Notes: generated by a model from the letters alone, not told the origin. DNA of 64,000 bases from Cerrena zonata (GCA_038087015.1 JASBNA010000005.1:1798001-1862000), one strand, 5' to 3'. Counted from the stretch's first letter, positions 11,519-23,186 are shown. Made by a program: numbers and translations.

Positions 11519-13540
11519 TCAACAACCGTTTTCAAGGCTGGAAAAAACTACCGCATTGAAGTTATATATCTCGGGGTGTTTCTCGAACTTGAAATTCGAG
11601 CCAGGGTCACACGCAGCAACAAGTCGTCCATCTCTAAATAGCTCAGCGCGTATCCCTTCACCGGAAAGTAACCGATGTGAGAACTTCGATAAGCGTCGTG
11701 TGGGTTGACCCTCATTATGACGACCATGCGAAGGAGGTATCTGATAGATCGTGGGACGGGGGTCTGATGCGCCAGTTGATAACTTCAGTATTGTGGGATT
11801 CGGTGAGCAGGTTAGTGTCACCACCCAAAACAAATCGTCCGTCTGAGCCGGGAATAGAAAATTCGCCGAACGAGTTTCGTGTCAGAAGGTGTTCGATGTC
11901 GGCACCGGTAACAGAGCGAGCACTCACCAGTTCCCAATTATCTGGTTTTCCAACAGAATCATTTCTCGCAGTAGCATATTTTGAGTGAGGTCGTGACCAT
12001 AGCCATATGATGTCACTCATGTCGGTCATTCCGGCATTGGTAAAGATTCCATGTGGGATGGAATGGAAGAGTCCTGTCATTTCTTCCGTCTTCTCGTATG
12101 CTCCAACGTTCTTGAAGGCATGGATAAACAAATGATTTATTGATAGCCATGAATTGTGTGGGCAATCGTCCACCCATGATTGGGAATTCGGTTGTGCCCC
12201 ACGTACTGGAGAGATGTAATGTGATTCTCCGTAATCTATTAGCAATCATATCATGATTGTGATTACTAGTTAGAACATGAAATCGCTGTCCACACATACC
12301 GTTCCACGAAACCACTTGGACGATATCCACCTGGTCACGTATAGACAAGAGGTACTCCCATCGTCGAATGAGAAGATGATCGTCCCCTCGATAGATCCAC
12401 TGACACAGACTATCAGACCGACGACAATACTGAAATTCGTGAAACGAGGCTCACATTTTTGTTCCAACTGTCCTTTCCGTAGTGCTAAACGCAAGATATT
12501 AATTACGAAAGCTTCAAACCGATGTTAAAAATGAGAAGTACGATACCGTGAAGAACCAAGGAGATATGGCGGCCATGTATGTTCGTCGTCCAAGGTGACA
12601 AAGGTGAGCTTGGTCACTATCGAGGCTTGGAAAATGGATTTCGTGATGAGGGGATTGTGGCTTCAGATGGATAGGCCAACCACCATTCCACTGAAGAGAG
12701 AACTTCAGTATAGTCACATTGTAGTTGAGGTGTGTTTGACGTACATGAAAGTATCCATTCATACAACTTAGAGATGGGTATGTCCTTGGGTCAATGAAAA
12801 ATGACGGTATAAATTGTACCTATGGTCAAGTCTTAGCCTAGTCGAGTTAGAGGGGTCCTGAGTCAGCTCACAGGGCGCGAGATAGACTTTTCAATGGTTT
12901 GTTTCACATAAACCCAGGCTTCATTCAGAGAGTCGAAGCCGAAAAAGCTTTCTTGACCTGCGAAAGTGGAGACGACGATACCACCAGCGTGTTTAAGGTA
13001 GCTTTGATGATGTGAGAATTTCTGAAGGTACTCCAATATCAAAGTAATATCTTCCTGCTTTGTAGAATGTATGGATCTGAGATATGGATGAGAAGAATAA
13101 AATTAGCTCGTCATATTGCACCTACATCATATCGAAGCTGAAGAACAGCTTGAAATTGGGGTATAGCGACACTGCATCGAAGCAATCGGACACACGAGAC
13201 AATTGCCAGTCTTCACAGCCAATGTTCAATGCAAACCCATCACTAGTTGAATGGGAAATATGAATGATCGATGTTCTGAATAGTAGGAAAACCATACAAT
13301 CCGGAACCACAGGCTAGTTTAATATCTGCTTGCCAATCAGCAACCATATATGGCTTCAAATAACCCCAATAAGTATTAAAGCAGTAACGAGAGCTATAAG
13401 CTTACATATGTATTTCCGACCATAAAGCTGATGTCAGTTTAGTAGTTGATATTGTTACTTCATCGAAACAAGATGATAAAGACTTACTGCGCGACAACCA
13501 ATTTCGGTCGCAGGGATCTGAGGACAGGGGGCTTGAGCAT
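11519..13540 (-). CDS. GH71 family alpha-1,3-glucanase (mutanase)
   Basis: Eleven exons on the minus strand, in gene order: 13488-13540, 13406-13427, 13298-13353, 13126-13242, 12872-13076, 12745-12819, 12547-12690, 12455-12484, 12300-12399, 11928-12235, 11519-11842; 477 residues in phase. The N-terminus reads V-V-A-H-F-M-V-G-N-T-Y, then G-F-D-G-F-A-L-N-I-G, F-K-L-F-F-S-F-D-M, V-S-T-F-A-G-Q-E, W-N-G-G-W-P, W-I-Y-R-G-D-D, V-S-W-N-D-Y-G-E-S-H-Y and W-L-W-S-R-P-H. These are the ordered landmarks of GH71, which hydrolyses alpha-1,3-glucan of fungal walls. The end, Y-N-F-N-A-V-V, fits the family C-terminus. An insert of about 25 residues sits before W-L-W-S-R-P. The chosen start gives no signal peptide, unlike secreted mutanases, so an upstream exon may be missing. 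Very small exons (22 and 30 nt) need transcript support. Confidence 0.87.
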
Positions 13541-13855
13541 CATACTGACAGTAAAGTTTCTTCAGAGCTGTGATGAGCTGGTTTTCACTCATAAGACATG
13601 TTAATATTGCTTGGATATCCCAACGAGCGGGGAACGGACTTCCGGATCTCTCCGGATCTGTGCGCGATAAGATTGGCAGACTACTACTAGCAATGTTTCG
13701 AGATGCAGAGAAACTAAATATTTGAATATAGCTTGCAACAGCCGTCATTCGTTTGAAAAGGTATCATGTTTCCTGAAAAGTTCGCCTAGGGGGCCTTAAT
13801 CTAGAATACGAAGATGAATACCGAATGCTACATTTCGGCAACAAGTCTTGGTCTA
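13541..13855. other. Intergenic region between GH71 and pseudokinase genes
   Basis: About 315 nt between two minus-strand genes. No gene or repeat recognised; likely the GH71 promoter, or a missing 5' exon of it. Confidence 0.3.
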
Positions 13856-14919
13856 TCACCATCCCTCTCGTTGTGCGCAAATATTACAAGAATGGTCTTG
13901 TGAGGAGGATGGGCACTCCTCGTCTGCGGCAGCGTCGTAACGCTTCCAAACATCGTCGCACAACGCTGATATCTGCTGATGATGATAATTATGTATAGTG
14001 TTGATCTCGAGGTCTGTTTTCTTGGCGAATGCGAAATCTACTAGGCGCCATTGAAGGCTTGGATTGTTTGAAGAAGAGGCACCGGCGGTGGTCAGCACAT
14101 GTTTTGGATCGATCCCGACCCGGTACATATAGTAGATCCCGAGTTTACTGACTCGCGAAAGGATTTCATGCAAGTCATGTCGTCTTTAGCAATAAGAATA
14201 GTAAGGATGTGAGTTTCAAGCAACTTGAAGAGGTGAAATCCACATACACAGTAGGTGGCATTGGTGGGGGTGTCGCGCTCACGTAAGGAGACGGAGAAGG
14301 AATACACTCGCCACATCTTTCCAATAAGAGAAGTGAAACGGGTCCGAAGTCAAAATACTCAACCGATCTGCGAAGGATGTTAGAGCAAGTCGCGTGGAGG
14401 TATCACTTGAGTTCACCTGAACTGGAAGAATCCAAAACACCACGGAATGCCCCAGCCTTGAAGGCTTTCCATCTCCTCGTACATTGCTGCCTCCCGGATA
14501 AGATCATTCGCTTTGCGTGGTTTGGCGATCTTTGCGACGAGAGGGGGAAGCACAAGACCATCTACGTTGCCATCAGGTATGCTGCATTGCGTCGCATAGA
14601 CTGCACCGACACTTCCGGGAGGAGATAATACAGAGGTCAGCGAGACATGGAGAGTAAGATTCCCCTTGGGTGGCACTGCAGCCCTCGGCGGTTGCAAGGC
14701 GCCTTTGTCTTTGGGCTCGGTCTCTGGCCAGTTGAATATGTTTACTCTTGGAGGTACAACCCGACGAAGGACGAAAGGTGCGTTAGGACCACGCTTCCAA
14801 TGTGTTTCATGAAATGACCCAGACGTCAATATGATGCAAGAGATGGCATCGGTTGGCTGCAAATAATTCTCAACAAACATACGTTTCAAAAGCAGCACAT
14901 GCTTCCTCACTGGGACCAT
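13856..14919 (-). CDS. Protein-kinase-fold protein lacking the catalytic loop (pseudokinase-like)
   Basis: Three exons, 14417-14919, 14248-14367 and 13856-14183, join in phase to 316 residues. It is a paralog of the plus-strand kinase-like gene starting near 15219. It keeps the ATP lysine context L-V-A-K-I-A-K-P and the helix C glutamate in L-I-R-E-A-A-M-Y-E-E-M, then F-G-P-V-S-L-L-L-L-E-R. Where the neighbour has H-S-D-I-R-W-S-N, this protein reads Y-Y-M-Y-R-V-G-I-D-P-K-H, so the catalytic Asp and Asn are gone, and the metal-binding motif is V-D-F-A-F-A rather than DFG. A 60-nt in-frame intron at 14857-14916 directly after the ATG is possible. The protein probably binds or scaffolds rather than phosphorylates. 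The reading frame is intact, which argues against a simple pseudogene. Confidence 0.65.
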
Positions 14920-15218
14920 GTTCAGGATGTCTTGAAATCGACGTTAGTTGTAGCCTCGCAGTATACCCAAGGGACCTACACTGACTCTCGCACTACCCGA
15001 TACATGTGACAATATCTAACCGTACGCCGGCTAGCAGTATGTATGTAATATAGGACACACGACCCATGTGCGCCGCGGCATACTAACATACAGTAGGACA
15101 CTTCCACAATACCCTATCCGACATTTTCAGAACATAGATACGTTCAAAGCTATATGTCGCTAGTGATTACATTTCCCATTTCTCTAATGTGGCAACTTTC
15201 TGACTGTTGTTTACCCAG
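14920..15218. promoter_or_regulatory. Shared divergent promoter region of the kinase-like pair
   Basis: About 300 nt between the starts of two head-to-head kinase-like genes. The first coding bases of the plus-strand gene must also lie here, but I could not place its start. No clear TATA box was found. Confidence 0.35.
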
Positions 15219-16110
15219 CCACTCAATGCTATTGCGTCTCTCGTCATTGTCACCGGCGATTTAGGGGAGGGCTGGGATGGTCCACAAATTCCATTTGCCC
15301 TCTATCGTTCTGACCCCCCTAAAGTAGAAGTCGAGGATTATGAGGAAACTCATAGTTATCCTCTATTGTCACCACCTCCACCTTGCTTGTTACCTCCTCC
15401 TGGAAACGTGTCTCTGCATGTCCGCCTGGGCCCTCGTATCTCAGAACCTGGACGTGTTGGAGCTGTCTATGAGACCGAGTGCTCTATTCATGACAATGTA
15501 CATGGCTTCTCTATTCCTCCCCTTGTTGTCAAGATAGCCAAACCGATGATGGATGAAGACCTCGTCAAAGAAGCGGGTATATATTCGGAGATGCTATGTC
15601 TTCAAGGTTCCGCTGTCGCTCGGTGCTATGGACTGTTCCAATTCAGGTCAGTTGTACACTCTCCCGCTTCAACTAATTGCATGTCGTTCAACTTGAGTAG
15701 GTCGTTCGAACATCTTGATTTTGGACCAGTGTCTATCCTACTTCTCGAAAGGCTGGGAGAACACCTCCCCTTTGGCAAGCCAATACCTCCCTCCGCATTG
15801 TGGGTTTTTTTCACACCCTGTTGTCTTCATTCTGAATAAAATATGTTCTAGTGGTGACCTTACTGATGTTTCCTCAGATCTGATTAAACTCGGTATTGAG
15901 CATAGCGATATTCGGTGGAGCAACATCTTGTCAACGGGGTCACATCCCAGGTTACCTTCCCCCTTTACGAATCGTGTTTACCAATGGTGTTTCGTTGACT
16001 TCGATCGTGCTAGAAAGCAGGCAAGGCTGATCTTTGGCCATTATGATAGTTATCTCGAGCGTGTTTGGCTCAACACTCCTAATGGGACGATCGTAGAGCC
16101 ATGGGAGTAA
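15219..16110 (+). CDS. Small orphan protein kinase-like protein (5' end unresolved)
   Basis: Exons 15219-15646, 15701-15799 and 15852-16110 join in phase; the first begins at an acceptor (CCCAG), so a short upstream exon with the start codon is missing. The visible 261 residues hold kinase landmarks: L-V-V-K-I-A-K-P (ATP lysine), D-L-V-K-E-A-G-I-Y-S-E-M (helix C Glu), the hinge-side segment V-S-I-L-L-L-E-R-L-G, a catalytic loop H-S-D-I-R-W-S-N matching HxDxxxxN, and V-D-F-D-R-A in place of DFG. Such short kinase-like proteins are common in Agaricomycetes; their substrates are unknown. The N-terminal about 60 residues are proline-rich and variable. It is a head-to-head duplicate of the minus-strand gene at 13856-14919. 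Activity is plausible but unproven because DFG is DFD. Confidence 0.65.
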
Positions 16111-17667
16111 CGCGGGCTCTACTGATCAGTGTAAATTGGATACTAAATGGAACCAGTATTACGATAATACGCTGTCGGTCACTTTCCGTTACCAGATGTC
16201 ATTTTTTAAGCCTCTATTGTACTGCGACCACAGGTGGTACAACATTCGGACCGACATGGGATTTTATCTTGGAATCGCACCACCACGAATCATCTCAAAA
16301 TTTTGAATCCTTCCCTCAACAAGGATGGACTCGTTCTTATCTACCATCCTCCATAATAGTTTATCAAACCCGACAAGGCGTTATCTGCCCCATGAATCTT
16401 GCCTTCAATACTCTGACAATAACAATGATGGGATGGGTGGAGGTTTAGATGTGCTAACATGGGCAGGTGGACTCTATAGTTGTGAAGTAAACCCTCTACT
16501 GACAGCTTTCATTATATAACGTAGGTTTGGTGCCCGAAGCTTTGCCATACATTCAGAGGTTGAGGATACGAAGGTCCTTTGAGACACAACAACCTATATC
16601 TCTCTTTGTGCAAGGAGATTTAATTCCTATCGCACGAATAACGACTCGTGATACAATTCTGTTTATCTATCCATCAGTTTTGGACAGAACGAAGTCAATA
16701 GAAACCGAGTTGAGAATAACTTGTCTTTCTCGTAATTCTTTTCTAGGAAATCCTTCTAAACACGATCACTCAGCTATCATGGCCGTCTTTCAAAACGTAC
16801 TAGCACCTTCCATATGGTTAGAAGTTGAGTCCCATCATCATCTTAGCCCGTAAACTGAGTTCGAAACGATTCGAATAGCCGCTAGCTTGATTTCATTGAT
16901 ATCGCCGACGTCACTGAATATCAAGTCAGTCAGTCTGTGTATCACCACCAGTAATATGAAAACAAATCCTGCTACATTCGGGTACTGGGAGCTTACCCGT
17001 ACGCTTGATACCGCGACCGAGTCACAAATGTTTCCATGATAATGGCTAGTACTGCAATTTTACGTGTGCTGTAAGGTCCAAATATTATAGGTACGCCGAT
17101 TCAATGCTTCTACTAGTATCCCGGGCATCCCTTCTCTATTTCTGTCGCTCTCATATATTAGATTCATAACTCACAGCATTCTCAGATGATTTATGATCCA
17201 TTCCTTGGAATCGTCCCCCCTTCTCTGGATTCTTTCCATGACTCGGACATCGGAGTTATCTTGGTATGCGGCATAAACCGCCCAGAAACAATTCTTTGTC
17301 TATCCGGTGTCAGAAGGCTCTGGCTGTCGGCTCGCACCACGTCCTTGTGGTATTGTAACTTGCGTTACAACGGGGAAATAAACCTTCTTTCAACGGGTGT
17401 CTCGACATTGGAGGTAATCACATACCCTTGTGAGGTAGAATTCATATTCCAAACAATTCATGCTGCTCATCATCAATGTGATTTTCAATATCTACCATGC
17501 CAGAGATATAAATAACATCGCCCTCTTTGTGTATCTGACAGGTCTTCCAATCCGGCGTCTCGCCTTAACTGGCTTGAACAATATTTGATTCAAAGGTCGA
17601 ACTGTACCATAAATGGTGGAATCAGCATAATCTATGTGAGCTCCCCAATCCTATTATCCAGACCACT
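16111..17667. other. Gene-poor stretch upstream of the 7TM cluster
   Basis: About 1.5 kb without a recognisable gene. Two segments, 17232-17295 and 17544-17572, recur upstream of the other membrane-protein copies and mark this as the left flank of the tandem array. Confidence 0.4.
17232..17295 (+). repeat. Duplicated flank segment of the 7TM tandem array, copy A
   Basis: Matches 19490-19552: the first 22 bases are identical (starting CTTTCCATGACTCGG) and the block ends in a shared CCAGAAACAAT. It shows that the duplication unit included noncoding DNA upstream of the membrane-protein genes. Confidence 0.6.
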
Positions 17668-18824
17668 ATGTTGTCGCTAGAAAATCTTCCACGAGACAGT
17701 GACGTGGTTCCGTTTCGATATACTCATGTCGCCATTGCAACTGTATGATTAACATTCACTAAAGCATAACTCAGTCATTTATACTCAGACCACTGTCAGG
17801 CATGGATATGGGACGCACTCACTTCATTTTCCACCGAGGTTGAAACCTTTGCCGGACGGCCTGTGACGTATGTGAATTACGTGTACTTTCTATCTCGGTA
17901 CGGTATGAACTACGTGATATAGATCCCAGTCTAATTTTTCGACTAGATTCCTCACACTGGTCATGGTCTTGTGTGAGATAGTGACAGCGGGTTTGTCGCA
18001 ATCGACTCAAAGGCAGTTTACCATACTGACTTATCTTCAGTGGCCCCGTTAGGAACTCAACGGTGCAATATCTTCTTTCATTTCCTCGGTGCAATAGGAG
18101 CAACCACAACTTGTCTTGGCACCTTCCTTTTCCTCATCCGGGTGCGGACCGCCTTCTACGACTCGAAAAGAATGCGGATGATCTTTTCGATCTGGTGGCT
18201 CTTGGCTGTAGCCGGGGTAGTAGCTACTGTCCCATTTGCTTTCTCTGGGACTAGCTTGGAAGAGAACGATTTCTGTATCATCACCAAGGCGAGTAAACTG
18301 GAAGTGATAGGCAGTGTGCCAGTCGGTGGTTTCGATTCCGCTGTCTTCATTTCGATTTCCTACCGGGTGCTTTCCGTCGATGGGTATGGTATGGGTCCAT
18401 GGACAATGGTGAAAGCCTTCTGCAAGGGTACAGAAGCGGGACCAACGTCGAAAGCGCTGCTACGAACCGGCCAAATTTACTACTTGTGAGTCACTCTACT
18501 CTCATATCTGAAACGCTAATGATATATATCACCCTCATTTATTTGTGTCGCAGCCCCATGGCTATTCTCATGACTTGTTTACTGATATTTGAGTTTTCCT
18601 CATTCCTTCCTATCCGGTTCTTGACTCAGTGTCAGGCTACTATCTATCTCGCCATCGCCGTCTCCTATAACATAATGTCTTGCAGAGTATTTCGTCGGCT
18701 TCGTCTCGTTATACGTTTTGATGCGGCCGGCACGGAGACGGATGTTGTATTGTCTTCCATGGGATTCCAACAAAATAACCCGGGAGATGACGAGTGCACC
18801 TATGATGAGGCTCCTACTATTTAA
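17668..18824 (+). CDS. Multi-pass (7TM-like) membrane protein, tandem copy 1
   Basis: Five exons, 17668-17742, 17800-17897, 17947-17990, 18041-18485 and 18554-18824, give 310 residues. The architecture is a short N-terminus, a W-I-W-D-A-L-T-S-F-S-T-E-V motif, and then about six to seven hydrophobic helices, including C-L-G-T-F-L-F-L-I-R-V, W-W-L-L-A-V-A-G-V-V, and Y-L-A-I-A-V-S-Y-N-I-M. A conserved S-C-R-V-F-R-R-L-R-L basic segment follows the last helix, and the acidic tail ends E-A-P-T-I. Exon sizes 3 (44 nt) and 4 (445 nt) are identical in all three tandem copies. It looks like a GPCR-shaped fungal orphan family; ligand, partner and function are unknown to me. No signal peptide is needed. 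The start is chosen by alignment with the other copies. Confidence 0.75.
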
Positions 18825-19489
18825 TCTTTTGATTACCCTTCTAGGGTCTTCAGTGTTTCTTTTCAATCGTTCAAGATTATAATCTACGGTTCAGATGTCA
18901 GTTTCCATTATTCTTCTAGTAGCATAATATCAGTGGACTATTCTCTACCATGTATCCTTATAGTTCTGCTACGTGCTTTACTGCAACATGATTTGTATCG
19001 TTTGAAATTGAATACTTACTTGTCTGCCGTATTCAGGCATCATGATTAAATTTTGGTAATAGACGCCCCAGTCTGTATCGCTCTCCTTTCACCGTGACGC
19101 GTATATGTGCCTTCGACCTTTGGAAGCCTTTGACCCACCCTATTAGTACCACTAGTATACCTACATTGTTAACTTGGCATCCTGGGGCCGGCTTGAGTTC
19201 TCAAAATGATTCTCTCTGGCCCATAACCAAACCCATCGTAACGTCGATTACCGATGGTTATGCCCTGATTCATCATCGGTGGTATATCACTGTATACTAC
19301 GCCTACTAACGATTGTCTTCATCCTGGATTGAGGCTGTAGCGGAGCCTAACTACTTGGTATGTTGGGCCAACTCTCGGCATTTGTAGAATGACCTGTGTC
19401 TTTGTTCCGCAGGCTTGTTGAACCTGGACCCTCCGTGCATTCCGTTCCCTTCTTGAACAAAGTACGATTCATTTCCCGTTCATCCTTCT

Positions 19490-19552
19490 CTTTCCATGAC
19501 TCGGACATCGGGGTTTTCTTGAACCTAGTCACGATTATCCAGAAACAATCCC
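19490..19552 (+). repeat. Duplicated flank segment of the 7TM tandem array, copy B
   Basis: Counterpart of 17232-17295, with a 22-base identical core and a similar following stretch ending in CCAGAAACAAT. It lies about 270 nt upstream of the TATA box of copy 2. Confidence 0.6.
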
Positions 19553-19770
19553 CCTCCCCGCCGCCTTCGATTTTGTACTAGCAGGCCCGGTCATCGATAA
19601 TTGCAGCAGTAGCGTGTCACAGAAAGCACTTGACTTATGTTTGTGAAGTAGGATTGTTCCTTAGGCTTTTTATACTAAGCTGCAACCTAGAAGTTTAGGA
19701 TTGCATCACCTGTTCTTGTACCTTCCCGTCCAGCGCCTCCGGGCCTGATACACCTCAGTAGGTGGTAGAG

Positions 19771-19778
19771 TATAAAAG
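19771..19778 (+). promoter_or_regulatory. TATA box of 7TM copy 2
   Basis: TATAAAAG starts 53 nt upstream of the ATG at 19824; spacing fits a short 5' UTR. The equivalent position in copies 1 and 3 does not show as good a box. Confidence 0.55.
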
Positions 19779-19823
19779 GCGAACGTACTTGGATCCTCAT
19801 TGTGTTCATTTACTCACCCAACC

Positions 19824-21040
19824 ATGTCCTCAGAACATCACTTTCAAGCTAGCGACGTGATAGCCTTTCGGTATATTCATGTTGCTATTGCAAGCGTATG
19901 GCCATTCATTTACTCGTATTACCGGTGTTCCACCGTACTCAAAATCACTTTTAGGCGTGGTTATGGGATGCCCTTGTTTCATTCTCCACCGAGGTTGATG
20001 CTTTCGTCGGTCGGACAACGGGTTATGCGGGCTTCGCTTACGTGTCATCACGGTACAGTACCAAACACACGACATGCCTCATGTCCTGATTTTATCGTCT
20101 AGAGTACTAACACTGGCCATTGTTATCTGTGAAATAGTGGTGGCAGGTATGTTTTAACTTGTCGAAGATTGCTTCTCGCATTACTTTATCCCTTTTAGTC
20201 ACACCACTTGGACCCAAACGCTGCAATATTCTGATTCACATGCTCAGTGCATTGGGGACGACCACGACATGTCTTGGCACCTTTCTCTTCTTGATAAGGG
20301 TAAGGGGTGCATTTTTTCATTCAAAGTTGGCAAGACGGGTATATTCTGTCTGGTGGTTCCTGGCAGTCGTTGCAATGATGTCTACTACCCCCTTTTCCTT
20401 CTCTGGAGAGAGCATAGAAGATAGTGATCTCTGTGCTGTCTCACGGGCTGCTAAGATTGAAGCGGTGGGATGCTTCACAGTTGCTGCCTTCGATTGTGCA
20501 GTATTTGTGTCGATCTCTTTCCGTGTGATATCCTTCAATGGAAGCCCTATGAGTGGTTGGGCAAGAGCAAAAGCTTTTATTACTGGCTCGAAGGCTGGGC
20601 CGATTGCAAAAGCTTTGCTGCAAACTGGCCAACTGTATTACTTGTGAGTTCATTCCCATTCATTTCCCTGAGTATTTGTCGTTCTCACCTATAATCATTC
20701 TAGCCCTATGAGCACGCTATTAGTTTGCCTGTTAACCTTTGAGTTTTCGTCGTTTCTACCGCCACGAGTCTCGCCTCAATGCCAAGCTACTACCTACCTT
20801 GCCATCGCTGTCTCTTATAATATGATGGCGTGCAGAGTGTTCCGTCTCCTTCGTCTCGTTGTTGCAAACTTGGAGGCAACCGTCACGACGGAAATGGGGA
20901 CGTCGAATCTTTGTTTTCGGCAGTATCACGCGAGGGGTGAAGAGAGCACATACGACGAGACTCTGAGCACCCAGGTACGTTACTCCTTCTCGTTCGTATA
21001 CGACTTCTTCTTGAATGTCATCCTTTTCTTCCAGTTGTAA
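19824..21040 (+). CDS. Multi-pass (7TM-like) membrane protein, tandem copy 2
   Basis: Exons 19824-19895, 19955-20052, 20103-20146, 20199-20643, 20704-20974 and 21035-21040, 311 residues. The same family as the copies on either side: W-L-W-D-A-L-V-S-F-S-T-E-V, V-L-T-L-A-I-V-I-C-E, C-L-G-T-F-L-F-L-I-R-V, Y-S-V-W-W-F-L-A-V-V, F-E-F-S-S-F-L-P, A-I-A-V-S-Y-N-M-M-A-C-R-V-F. The last intron (20975-21034) leaves a terminal exon encoding only Leu plus the stop; reading straight through reaches the same stop at 21038-21040 with about 20 extra hydrophobic residues, so both forms are possible. Function unknown. A good TATA box precedes it, so this may be the best-expressed copy. Confidence 0.75.
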
Positions 21041-22030
21041 CCATGGAGCAATACAGACTAGTTCTTCAATCGTACCCATAGGTCTCCGCCACCTACTTGA
21101 TTACTCGTTGAATATTGTAATATACATTGTATCATAGCGTCAGACTCAGAACATGCCTTCGTTCTTCATAGTCAAAGTACTGACAGTATTTATGTTTGTA
21201 TTGTACCAATGGGTTGCGTCGGAGTTGGTCGGACAGAATTATCACCGAGTCCACGTGGCGTGCAACCGCCACCAGCCATTCCGAGTCCGACAATCATATC
21301 TCCGCTCAAGCCACAATTTACTGTTCTACTACAGTACCCAATTCAAAACATAGTTAACCAAGATCTTCTTCGGTTGTCCTCTCTTGAATAGTATCCTTTT
21401 TGTAGTGTATCCGGCTTGTATTCTGTGAGTAAGTTTTACATTCTGAGCATAGTTATGAACCACTATTGATCTTCTTTACTCCGCCGGTTTTTACCCTTTC
21501 TCATGATACAATTCTTCCTTTTCTCAGGACCTAGCTAGAACTATCTCTTCTCTGTTGATCCTGTGCTGGAATGCTTTGATCATCGCGGCATTCTTGTGTC
21601 ACAAGGCACAACGGAAATGCGACATGAGCTCTCCGGCGCGGCGGGTGTCTCACCGTTGTAAAGACTCGACATATGCATATGCCAATGCAGCCTCAAACAG
21701 CTCGTATCGGTCAACTCTGGTAAACTCCTTCAGGTTATATGGTGTCGAAGGTATACATAATCATAATAGAGTATCGCATTGCCCTCTTCAATTGCACTTG
21801 GCAGACTTCCCATCCAGCGTCTCGCCTTGACTGATGGAATCCGTCAGTTCAATGAATTGGTCTATTCCTCTCCCCTGCTTCAGCTGGAAAAATGTTTCTA
21901 TGTAACGTTCTGCTCGTGTGCACCATGTGAAAATGTCGCCCCGTCCTTTGGCGGGACAGCTACTGCAAGGCTGAGCGGCCACATATATATTGTGCTCAAT
22001 GGAGAGTATACTCGTTTTGTCCTCTCAGGT
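21041..22030. other. Intergenic region between 7TM copies 2 and 3
   Basis: About 1 kb. The segment at 21806-21834 matches 17544-17572 upstream of copy 1. A short frame at 21153-21353 begins with a hydrophobic, signal-like stretch but has no other support. Confidence 0.4.
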
Positions 22031-23186
22031 ATGTCGCTCGAGTACCATGCGAAAGCTAGCGACGTAATCATCTTTCGCTATGTTCATGTCTCCATAGCAA
22101 GTGTATGATTAACTTTCACTACACATCGTTATCATTTGCGCTCAAGTTTCACCAATAGGCCTGGATGTGGGATGCCCTCATTTCGCTTCCGAACGAAATC
22201 GATGCCCTTGTCCGTCGTCGGACATTTGCTTCAGTGGATTTTGTATACTGGGCATCGCGGTACAGTGATATACAAATGATGTGCGTGTTATAAACTAACT
22301 TGCCATATAGGGTGCTGACCTTATCCGTTGTCATATCCGAAATAATAGTGGCAGGTACGTCACGATACCAGTTGCTCTAAATTCTGCTTCTGAAAGTATT
22401 GATTCGTTTCCAGTGGTACCCCTAGGACCCAAACACTGTAATATCTTGGTTCACACCCTCAGTTCACTGGGTACAGCAGCAACCTGTTTCGGCACCTTTC
22501 TCTTTCTGGTAAGAGTGAGAAGTGCGTTCTTTCAGTTGAAGATCGCACAGCGTATATTTTCAATCTGGTGGTTCTTGGCTATCGTCGGATTGATATCCAC
22601 CACTCCTTTCTCCTTCTCGGGGAATAGCATTATTGAGAACGATCTTTGTGCCATATCACGGGCGGGTAAACTTGAGGCAGTGGGGTGCATTTTGACAGCC
22701 ACCTTCGACTGTGCCGTATTTGTTTCAATCTCTCTCCGCGTAATTTCCCTCGATGGAAGAGCCAGGGGCCGCTGGGCAATGGTGAAAGCCTTCCTCACTG
22801 GATCGGAAGCTGGGCCTGTCTCAAAGGCTCTGCTGCGAACAGGTCAATTGTACTACTTGTAAGTCATCTCGCAAGTCTTGAAGGTATTGTTAACATACAC
22901 TGACCTGCTTTATCCGGGTAGCCCTATAACCTGCTTGTTGACATGCCTCCTAATCTTCGAGTTTTCATCCGTGGTCCCGGCACATTATATGCCTCAGTGC
23001 CAGGCTGCAACCTATCTCGCCATCGCTGTTTTCTACAACATCATGGCGTGCAGAGTATTTCGTTTACTCCGTCTTGTCATCCCATCGACTGTTGCGACGA
23101 CAACGACAGATGTACCAATGTCGAATCTCCGGTTTCGCCATATCACGAGAGGTGAAGAGAGCACCTATTCGTATTCTGAGCCATGA
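22031..23186 (+). CDS. Multi-pass (7TM-like) membrane protein, tandem copy 3
   Basis: Exons 22031-22102, 22159-22259, 22311-22354, 22414-22858 and 22922-23186, 308 residues. All intron phases match copies 1 and 2; exon 2 is one codon longer. Landmarks: W-M-W-D-A-L-I-S-L, V-L-T-L-S-V-V-I-S-E, C-F-G-T-F-L-F-L-V-R-V, F-S-I-W-W-F-L-A-I-V, F-E-F-S-S-V-V-P, A-I-A-V-F-Y-N-I-M-A-C-R-V-F-R-L-L-R-L. The tail is shorter than in copy 2 and ends Y-S-E-P. Copy 3 is visibly closer to copy 2 than to copy 1 in the exon 4 region. Function unknown. It lies 186 nt upstream of the foldback element. Confidence 0.75.

Larger units (their letters stand above)
18825..19823. other. Intergenic region between 7TM copies 1 and 2
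   Basis: About 1 kb; contains the duplicated flank segment at 19490-19552 and a TATA box at 19771. No gene recognised. Confidence 0.45.
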
